Assembly: GCA_012719855.1 (NCBI GenBank)
Contig: JAAXZN010000028.1
Location: 1-64,000 of the forward strand
Origin: Serratia liquefaciens
GTDB lineage: Bacteria > Pseudomonadota > Gammaproteobacteria > Enterobacterales > Enterobacteriaceae
Direction: 5' to 3'
Length of the DNA: 64,000 nucleotides
Positions 58,557-64,000 of the stretch are shown piece after piece. The translations under genes and the position numbers were made by a program. Below the pieces are notes generated by a model. It was given only the letters and a program-made list of their open reading frames with translations. It did no database searches and was not told where the DNA came from. Numbering within the stretch: position 1 is the first letter of the stretch; each line of letters begins with the position of its first letter.

Positions 58557-58584
58557 AGATTGGGGCCGCTGGCAGAATTTCAAG
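58557..58584 (-). promoter_or_regulatory. clpP: sigma32 heat-shock promoter of clpP
   Basis: On the - strand CTTGAAA (-35), a 12-nt spacer, then CCCCAATCT (-10; consensus CCCCATNT). It lies about 175 nt upstream of the clpP ATG. Confidence 0.75.
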
Positions 58585-58716
58585 CCCGACTGCGTATTTT
58601 TACGCGGCCGGCATGTCGACGATGACCATCATGCCAGACTGTCCCAAGAGCAACAGGGTAAATATAGTGCATATTGTCACGCTTAACCTGAGATTAATCA
58701 GCAACGTGGCAAAAAG

Positions 58717-58748
58717 AAAAGCCCGCAACCGAAGGTTACGGGCTTTTT
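58717..58748 (-). terminator. tig: tig terminator
   Basis: AAAAGCCCG-C-AACC pairs with GGTT-A-CGGGCTTTT around a short loop (58717-58747). It is flanked by T-rich sequence in both directions. It lies about 65 nt beyond the tig stop. Confidence 0.8.
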
Positions 58749-58810
58749 TAACGCCGGGACCGGCAAGCCAGCCCTGAAGGCGCGTCATATTGCGCCCTGG
58801 CGTACAGACA

Positions 58811-60115
58811 TTACGCCTGTTGAGTCTGGTTCATCAGCTCGCTGAAGGTAGTGGCTTTCTCAGTCACTTTCGCTTTTGCCAGCAGGGCTTCAACCGCTTG
58901 TTCTTCCAGAGCAACATTGCGCATGTTGTTCATCAGCTCTTTGTTTTTGCTGTAGAACTCAACAACTTCACTTGGATCTTCGTAAGCGGAAGCCATTTCT
59001 TCGATCAGCGTCTTAACGCGATCTTCGTCAGCTTTCAGATCGTTGGTGCTGATCACTTCGCCCAGCAGTAAACCAACCACTACGCGACGCTTGGCCTGCT
59101 CTTCGAACAGTTCGCGTGGCAGTTCCAGCGCTTGCTTCTCGTTGCCGCCGAAACGCTGTGCAGCCTGACGGCGCAGAACGTCAACTTCGCCGTCGATCAG
59201 CGCAGCAGGAACGTCGATTTCGTTAGCGCTGACCAGGCCGTCAATTGCCTGAGTCTTGATGCGGTTACGCACTGCGCCTTTCAGCTCGCGCTCCATGTTT
59301 TTACGCACTTCAGCACGCAGGCCCTCGATAGAACCATCAGCCACGCCGAAACGTTTGATGAATTCTTCAGTCAGCTCTGGCAGCTCACGCTCTTCCACTT
59401 TCTTCAGAACGATAGCGAACTTAGCCGCTTTGCCCTTCAGGTTTTCAGCGTGGTAATCTTCCGGGAAGTTAACGTCGATAGTGAATTCTTCACCGGCTTT
59501 ATGACCGACCAGACCTTCTTCGAAGCCTGGGATCATGCGGCCCTGGCCCATCGCCAGAACGAAGTCAGAGGCTTTGCCGCCTTCAAACTCTTCGCCATCG
59601 ATAGAACCGGAGAAATCTACGGTTACGCGGTCTTCAGCTTGCGCTGCGCGATCGCTGTCTTTCCAGGTCGCCTGCTGCTTGCGCAGGGTGTCCAGCATGG
59701 TGTCAACGTCGGCGTCGTTAACTTCAACAACCGGCTTCTCAACTTCGATGCCATCCAGGCCTTTCAGCTCAACTTCCGGATACACTTCGAATTCAACCGC
59801 GAAAGTGAAGTCTTCACCTTCTTTGTACTCGCCCGGCACGTAGTTTGGTGCGCCAGCCGGATTGATCTTTTCTTTGATGATCGCATCAACAAAGCTGCGT
59901 TGCATCGCTTCGCCCAGCACGTCCTGGCGAACGGAAGCGCCATAACGTTGCTCAACGATGTTCATCGGTACATGGCCTTTACGGAAGCCATCGATACGAA
60001 CGCTTTTTGCCGCGTTGATCAGCTCTTTTTTAATAGCCTGCTTGATAGTATCAGCGGGTACAGTAATAGAGAGACGGCGCCCAAGGCCTTGAGTGGTTTC
60101 TACTGAAACTTGCAT
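58811..60115 (-). CDS. tig: Trigger factor
   Basis: A 434-residue (E. coli 432) ribosome-associated chaperone. The N-terminal ribosome-binding domain carries the signature GFRKGHVP (about residue 43). A central FKBP-type peptidyl-prolyl isomerase domain (about 150-245) and a C-terminal helical cradle follow. It meets nascent chains at the L23 exit site. Transcribed upstream of clpP-clpX-lon, the standard proteostasis cluster. Confidence 0.98.
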   Translation of the reverse strand: MQVSVETTQGLGRRLSITVPADTIKQAIKKELINAAKSVRIDGFRKGHVPMNIVEQRYGASVRQDVLGEAMQRSFVDAIIKEKINPAGAPNYVPGEYKEGEDFTFAVEFEVYPEVELKGLDGIEVEKPVVEVNDADVDTMLDTLRKQQATWKDSDRAAQAEDRVTVDFSGSIDGEEFEGGKASDFVLAMGQGRMIPGFEEGLVGHKAGEEFTIDVNFPEDYHAENLKGKAAKFAIVLKKVEERELPELTEEFIKRFGVADGSIEGLRAEVRKNMERELKGAVRNRIKTQAIDGLVSANEIDVPAALIDGEVDVLRRQAAQRFGGNEKQALELPRELFEEQAKRRVVVGLLLGEVISTNDLKADEDRVKTLIEEMASAYEDPSEVVEFYSKNKELMNNMRNVALEEQAVEALLAKAKVTEKATTFSELMNQTQQA

Positions 60116-60243
60116 CTTGTTACCTCAAAAAAATCACAGTGCTCGGTCAACTCCGTTCCAAGAACCAGGACGGCTACATTACAGAACCGAGTTTCCTGAT
60201 GACAGAAGCGTCCCGAAACCATTCCGGAAAAATAAGACGCGAC

Positions 60244-60272
60244 ATTATAGCGGCGCAAGCGGAGCGAGTCGA
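60244..60272 (-). promoter_or_regulatory. tig: Probable sigma70 promoter of tig
   Basis: On the - strand TCGACT (-35), a 17-nt spacer, then a perfect TATAAT (-10), about 130 nt upstream of the tig ATG. Confidence 0.6.
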
Positions 60273-60387
60273 GGAAAGCAAGGCGGCGGCGGCGCGCTAA
60301 AACTCACACTTTTGCCGATTTGATCGCCAAAAGGCCGCCGAAGCCGACCCGGCCTTCGCTGCATTACGCATCGGCTATGTCGTCGTC

Positions 60388-60414
60388 AAAAACAGAAACG
60401 GCCCGCAGGCCGTT
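60388..60414 (-). terminator. bolA: bolA terminator
   Basis: AACGGCC (60397-60403) and GGCCGTT (60408-60414) form a stem. The - strand continues TCTGTTTTTG. It lies about 70 nt after the bolA stop. Confidence 0.75.
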
Positions 60415-60481
60415 CCAAAATTCGTCTGTAGTAATACCCCAAATCGTGGTCAAAGTTCCACTGATACCGCAAATTTAGCCG

Positions 60482-60796
60482 TTAGGCCAAGGTTCCGGCT
60501 CCACGGCAAGGCGGGGAAGCCGGTACGGTATCCTGCAGCCCTTCCCACTCTTTCAGGGTGTAGGTGTGCAACGCCAGCGCATGTACGCCATCCGCCAACT
60601 CCTCTGACAGCACGCCGTAAATCGAACGATGCCGCGTCAGAAAACGTTCGCCGACGAAGCGATCGCTGACCAATACCACCTTGAAATGGCTTTCTGAACC
60701 CGCCGGAACGTTATGACGATAACTTTCATCAACGACTTCCAGATACGCGGGCTCAAATGCCGCCCTTAACTTTGCTTCTATTTGCTCGCGAATCAT
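60482..60796 (-). CDS. bolA: BolA, morphogene and transcriptional regulator
   Basis: A 104-residue (E. coli 105) protein with a KH-like fold. The conserved [24 protein letters not shown] holds the family core (in parts: HFKVVLVSD and RHRSIY). The C-terminal [12 protein letters not shown] carries the histidine used with glutaredoxins in iron-sulfur binding. It is induced in stationary phase and stress. AGGAGATC precedes the ATG. It is divergent from yajG. Confidence 0.96.
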   Translation of the reverse strand: MIREQIEAKLRAAFEPAYLEVVDESYRHNVPAGSESHFKVVLVSDRFVGERFLTRHRSIYGVLSEELADGVHALALHTYTLKEWEGLQDTVPASPPCRGAGTLA

Positions 60797-61161
60797 AGGA
60801 TCTCCTTACTACACCGGCAGAGGACCGCCCCCATCTATTTCAATCTTAGCCGCTTTCGTCCCTTTTAGACCATTCCTCAGGTAAATTTCTCTTTTTTGCG
60901 GACAAAAAACGGTCAACATCCGCCGTCGCTTGAGGTTTATCCGATTGAGACGGGCAAAAAAGCATGTTTTTATCAACGGCAGGTAAAAATTTGTCACTCC
61001 GGTGCGTTCTGCGCTTCCTCCGGCCGGCGGCGATGCTATGATGTCGACAATTTGTTGTTGGCTATCCCGCTCTGATTATTACAGAAAGCCTGCTCAAACC
61101 CGCTTCGCTAATCTTGGCAGTTTGCGGCAGCTTAAAATCCATCGAGAATGAGACAGTAACT
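60797..61161. other. bolA-yajG divergent intergenic region
   Basis: 365 bp with promoters of both genes and no convincing ORF. A gearbox-like element for bolA lies at 60845-60852. A TATGAT hexamer near 61037 is a possible -10 for yajG, without a good -35. Nothing else was recognised. Confidence 0.5.
60845..60852 (-). promoter_or_regulatory. bolA: Candidate gearbox -10 of bolA
   Basis: On the - strand AAAGCGGCTAAGATT, about 50 nt upstream of the start. It resembles the E. coli bolA1p gearbox region (AAAGCGGCTAGTATT) used by sigma S in stationary phase. A matching -35 element is not clear. Confidence 0.5.
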
Positions 61162-61740
61162 ATGTTAAAAAAACTTTGCCTTCCACTGTTGGCCGCACTG
61201 ATGCTGGCCGGCTGTGCCACCAGCAGCAATACCCTGAACGTGACGCCAAAGATCGTCCTGCCACAGCAGGATCCGACCCTGCAGGGCGTGACCATAAGCA
61301 TTAACGGCGCGGATCAGCGTCAAGACCAGGCGCTGGCGAAAGTGAACCGCGACGGCCAGTTGGTGACGTTGACGCCATCACGCGATCTGCGCTTCTTGCT
61401 GCAGGAAGTGCTCGAGAAACAAATGGGCGCGCGCGGCTACATGATTGGCGCTGATGGTGCAGTTGATCTGCAAATCGTGGTCAATAACCTGTATGCGGAT
61501 GTCTCTGAAGGCAACCTGCGCTACAACATCACCACCAAGGCCGATATTTCTATTACCGCCCAGGCGAAAAACGGCAACAAGCAGGTGAAGAACTACCGTT
61601 CAACCTATAACGTGCAGGGCGCCTTCACGGCAACCAACGAGAAAATCACTAACGCGGTCAACACCGTGCTGGGTGACGTTATTGCCGATATGGCGCAAGA
61701 CACCAGCGTCAACGACTTTATCAAGCAAAACGCGCGTTAA
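61162..61740 (+). CDS. yajG: YajG, putative lipoprotein
   Basis: A 192-residue lipoprotein (E. coli 192). The lipobox LMLAGC ends a 19-20-residue signal starting MLKKLCLPLLAA. The body is a YajG-family domain with VNNLYADVSEGNLRYNI in the middle. Function is unknown; it precedes ampG as in E. coli and is probably co-transcribed with it. The start is at 61162; the longer frame adds 16 non-conserved residues. Confidence 0.94.
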   Translation: MLKKLCLPLLAALMLAGCATSSNTLNVTPKIVLPQQDPTLQGVTISINGADQRQDQALAKVNRDGQLVTLTPSRDLRFLLQEVLEKQMGARGYMIGADGAVDLQIVVNNLYADVSEGNLRYNITTKADISITAQAKNGNKQVKNYRSTYNVQGAFTATNEKITNAVNTVLGDVIADMAQDTSVNDFIKQNAR

Positions 61741-61757
61741 TCCGCGAACGCCTTGTG

Positions 61758-61777
61758 CCGCCCGGATCATCGGGCGG
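61758..61777 (+). terminator. yajG-ampG intercistronic hairpin
   Basis: CCGCCCG (61758-61764) and CGGGCGG (61771-61777) form a 7-bp GC stem with no T-tract, between two co-directional genes 53 bp apart. It is more likely an mRNA-stability or attenuating element than a full terminator. Confidence 0.5.
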
Positions 61778-61793
61778 TGCAGACAGGGAACTC

Positions 61794-63272
61794 ATGTCGA
61801 AACAGTATCTGAATATCTTTACCCAGCGTAATTCCGCCATCCTCCTGCTGCTGGGCTTCGCGTCGGGTCTGCCCTTGGCACTGACCTCCGGCACGCTGCA
61901 AGCCTGGATGACCGTCGAAAACATCGATCTTAAAACCATCGGCATTTTTTCGCTGGTCGGTCAGGCCTATGTGTTCAAATTCCTGTGGTCGCCCTTTATG
62001 GACCGCTACACCCCGCCCTTTCTCGGGCGGCGGCGCGGCTGGCTGCTGATCAGCCAACTGTTGCTGGTGGTGTCGATTGTCGCAATGGGCTTTATGCAGC
62101 CGGCACAGCACCTTTGGTGGCTGGCGGCATTGGCGGTACTGGTGGCGTTCTGTTCCGCGTCGCAGGATATTGTTTTTGACGCCTATAAAACCGATCTGCT
62201 GAGCGCCGAAGAGCGCGGCACCGGTGCCGCAGTTTCGGTATTGGGTTACCGGCTGGCCATGCTGGTGTCCGGTGGGTTGGCGCTGTGGCTGGCGGATCGC
62301 TATTTAGGCTGGCAGTCGACCTACTGGCTGATGGCCGGGCTGATGCTGATCGGAATTGTCGCCACCCTGCTGGCACCTGAACCCGACGACAGCATTCCGG
62401 CACCGCGCACCATGGAGCAGGCGGTAGTCGCTCCGCTGCGTGATTTCTTTGCGCGTAACAATGCCTGGCTGATTTTACTGCTGATCGTGATGTACAAGAT
62501 GGGCGACGCCTTTGCCGGCAGCCTGAGCACCACCTTCCTGATCCGTGGCGTCGGGTTCGATGCCGGTGAAGTCGGGCTGGTCAACAAAACCCTCGGCCTG
62601 TTCGCCACCATCGTCGGTGCGCTGTTTGGCGGCGTGCTGATGCAACGCCTCAGCCTGTTCCGCGCCCTGATGCTGTTCGGCATCCTGCAGGCGGTTTCCA
62701 ATCTCGGTTATTGGATCCTGGCGGTCACCGATAAAAACATCATGACCATGGGCAGCGCCATCTTCCTGGAAAACCTGTGTGGCGGTATGGGCACCGCGGC
62801 CTTTGTCGCGCTGCTGATGACGCTGTGCAACAAGTCATTTTCCGCCACCCAGTTCGCCCTGCTGTCGGCGCTGTCCGCCGTCGGGCGGGTGTATGTCGGG
62901 CCCATTGCCGGTTGGTTTGTTGAAGCACACGGCTGGCCGTTATTCTATTTATTCTCGATCGTCGCCGCGGTGCCGGGCCTGCTGCTGCTGCACCTGTGCC
63001 GTCAGACGCTGGAATATACCCAGCGCACCGATAACTTCATGCCGCGCACCGAATTCCGCCAGTTTTATCGTTGGGCATTGCGCCTGCTGACGCTGGGCTG
63101 TACCTTGCTGGGCCTGTGGCTGCTCCTGCTGATCACCAATGCGCTCGACTGGACCCTGTTGCCGAACCTGGCCGATCGGCTGCTGCAAATGGGTGCCGCG
63201 CTGAGTCTGGTGGGCATTGCGATGGGCAGTTTGCTGGACTATTTGGCACTGCGCCGTACCAAACTGGCCTGA
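61794..63272 (+). CDS. ampG: AmpG, muropeptide permease
   Basis: A 492-residue (E. coli 491) inner-membrane MFS transporter. It imports anhydro-muropeptides released in peptidoglycan turnover, feeding recycling and AmpR-dependent beta-lactamase induction. It has about 12-14 membrane segments. Motifs: ASGLPLALTSGTLQAWMT at the N-terminus and ENLCGGMGTAAFVALLMTLC near residue 325. The start at 61794 has AGGGAA upstream. Confidence 0.97.
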   Translation: MSKQYLNIFTQRNSAILLLLGFASGLPLALTSGTLQAWMTVENIDLKTIGIFSLVGQAYVFKFLWSPFMDRYTPPFLGRRRGWLLISQLLLVVSIVAMGFMQPAQHLWWLAALAVLVAFCSASQDIVFDAYKTDLLSAEERGTGAAVSVLGYRLAMLVSGGLALWLADRYLGWQSTYWLMAGLMLIGIVATLLAPEPDDSIPAPRTMEQAVVAPLRDFFARNNAWLILLLIVMYKMGDAFAGSLSTTFLIRGVGFDAGEVGLVNKTLGLFATIVGALFGGVLMQRLSLFRALMLFGILQAVSNLGYWILAVTDKNIMTMGSAIFLENLCGGMGTAAFVALLMTLCNKSFSATQFALLSALSAVGRVYVGPIAGWFVEAHGWPLFYLFSIVAAVPGLLLLHLCRQTLEYTQRTDNFMPRTEFRQFYRWALRLLTLGCTLLGLWLLLLITNALDWTLLPNLADRLLQMGAALSLVGIAMGSLLDYLALRRTKLA

Positions 63273-63277
63273 TAATC

Positions 63278-63303
63278 GCCGACCGGGCATCGTGCCGGTC
63301 GGC
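63278..63303 (+). terminator. ampG: ampG hairpin
   Basis: GCCGACCGG (63278-63286) and CCGGTCGGC (63295-63303) form a perfect 9-bp stem five bases after the ampG stop. No T-run follows. Confidence 0.6.
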
Positions 63304-63562
63304 AAAAATGCATCAGGGTGATGTATTTATTTAGTTAAAAAATATAATTCCCGCCCAAATTATTTTTTTATTCGAATAGCGAGATCGGGAAATAAAATTA
63401 AATTCACCTTTAAGACACAATTATTTTACATTAAATAAACCTTTCACTCGTATTTCAAAAAAGCGTTTTCAGCTGCAAGATTCATCATACCTTTAGTTTT
63501 CCTTAACATACGGGTTGCTCGGCACGATTCAGCGCGCCAACGCGTTGTTGCCATTGGTAAAT

Positions 63563-63620
63563 TGTCACGTAGCGTGACATCTGTGACACCCTTAACAGAA
63601 AGTGTCAACAAGGCGCTGAC
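63563..63620. promoter_or_regulatory. TGTCA/TGACA cluster upstream of cyoA
   Basis: The palindrome TGTCACG-TAG-CGTGACA (63563-63579) is followed within 45 bp by TGTGACA, AGTGTCA and CTGACACT. This spacing and repetition of TGACA half-sites suggest a multi-site operator about 100-150 bp before cyoA. The regulator is unknown. Confidence 0.4.
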
Positions 63621-63713
63621 ACTCCCTTAAGCATGTTTACAGTACTGCAACCTTCCCGTAAAATGCCCGCACACATGAAACGACAATAGAGCCTTTGTAA
63701 TTGAGGTCGTTAG

Positions 63714-64000
63714 ATGAGACTTAAGAAATACAATAAAAGTATTGGGATGTTGTCATTAATTGCCTCCACTGTAATGCTCAGTGGTTGCAATATGGTATTG
63801 ATGAACCCCAAAGGAGCAATTGGTGTTGAGCAACGGACACTGATTATCACTGCAATCGCGTTGATGCTGATCGTGGTGATACCAGTTATCTTTATGGCGT
63901 TCGCCTTTGCCTGGAAGTACCGTGCTTCCAACAAAGACGCCAAGTACAGTCCGAACTGGTCACATTCCAACAAGATCGAAGCGGTCGTCTGGACCATTCC
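63714..64000 (+). CDS. cyoA: CyoA, cytochrome bo3 oxidase subunit II (5' part)
   Basis: The first 95 codons of the gene; it runs off the window end with no stop. The start [18 protein letters not shown] is followed by a lipobox MLSGC (cysteine about residue 25) and the first membrane segment ([19 protein letters not shown]). A second segment and WKYRASN loop follow, all as in CyoA. GAGG lies 9 nt before the ATG. Gene order ampG-cyoA is that of E. coli. Confidence 0.93.
   Translation, partial: MRLKKYNKSIGMLSLIASTVMLSGCNMVLMNPKGAIGVEQRTLIITAIALMLIVVIPVIFMAFAFAWKYRASNKDAKYSPNWSHSNKIEAVVWTI

Larger units (their letters stand above)
58384..58810. other. tig-clpP intergenic region
   Basis: 427 bp without a convincing ORF. 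It holds the tig terminator (58717-58748), the sigma32-like clpP promoter (58557-58584) and about 170 bp of clpP leader sequence. The gap is longer than the roughly 250 bp I recall for E. coli. Nothing else was recognised. Confidence 0.6.
60116..60481. other. bolA-tig intergenic region
   Basis: 366 bp without a convincing ORF. It contains the bolA terminator (60388-60414) and a probable tig promoter (60244-60272). A GC-rich, repeat-like patch (GGCGGCGGCGGCGCG type, about 60280-60298) has no recognised function. Confidence 0.6.
63273..63713. other. ampG-cyoA intergenic region (cyo promoter)
   Basis: 441 bp, strongly AT-rich at 63325-63500, with no convincing ORF. It holds the ampG hairpin, the TGTCA/TGACA cluster (63563 onward) and a GAGG ribosome-binding site for cyoA. 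A long regulated upstream region is expected for the aerobic oxidase operon (ArcA and Fnr in E. coli), but I could not assign specific sites. Confidence 0.6.

Overview
This 64 kb window is chromosomal DNA of an enterobacterium. It is most likely a Serratia (Yersiniaceae/Enterobacterales), probably of the S. liquefaciens/proteamaculans/plymuthica type. The evidence is gene-for-gene agreement with the E. coli ybaL-to-cyoA backbone, protein lengths within a few residues of the E. coli homologues, and lineage-specific inserts. The genus is inferred from recalled protein sequences, not from a search. No insertion sequence, prophage, CRISPR array, tRNA or rRNA was seen.

Layout, left to right. (1) 0.1-8.2 kb: ybaL on the + strand converges on gsk-hemH on the - strand. 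Between hemH and adk lies a glycerate-type cassette: cdaR, a GntP-family permease and glycerate kinase. E. coli has adk-hemH adjacent there and has aes between hemH and gsk; aes is absent here. (2) 8.3-16.3 kb: housekeeping genes adk, htpG, recR-ybaB-dnaX, apt, ybaN, priC and ybaM. The complete dnaX programmed-frameshift element is present. (3) 16.3-25.5 kb: mscK, a ychN homologue behind acrR, and acrAB with a perfect-looking AcrR operator. (4) 25.5-29 kb: a zinc-starvation island. Two Zur-box-like palindromes control rpmE2-rpmJ2 (zinc-free ribosomal proteins L31 and L36) and, on the other strand, an ABC metal-uptake operon. That operon is led by an undescribed 48-codon membrane-protein ORF. 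(5) 29-30.2 kb: an AT-rich stretch with an unrecognised 117-codon ORF, then tomB-hha. (6) 30.2-34.5 kb: a LysR regulator divergent from adenine deaminase and an NCS2 purine permease, with tandem PurR-like boxes between them. (7) 34.6-39.1 kb: 4.5S RNA (ffs), atl, ybaY, tesB, a peroxiredoxin, and an AT-rich pair encoding a phosphatidylserine-decarboxylase-like protein and a MOSC-domain protein. (8) 39.3-53 kb: glnK-amtB with sigma54 and NtrC sites, the mdlAB exporter, decR divergent from a PLP cysteine desulfhydrase-like gene, cof, ybaE, queC, fadM, ybaV and ppiD. (9) 53-64 kb: the proteostasis cluster hupB, lon, clpX, clpP and tig with heat-shock promoters, then bolA, yajG, ampG and the 5' part of cyoA, which is cut by the window end.

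Most genes are ordinary core functions. The accessory signal lies in the zinc island, the purine-salvage locus, the glycerate cassette and the PSD-like/MOSC pair. All of these sit between genes that are closer neighbours in E. coli. The most promising undescribed items are the small membrane ORF heading the Zur-controlled ABC operon and the PSD-like/MOSC pair. Start codons were reset downstream of the longest ORF wherever homology and a Shine-Dalgarno sequence agreed.
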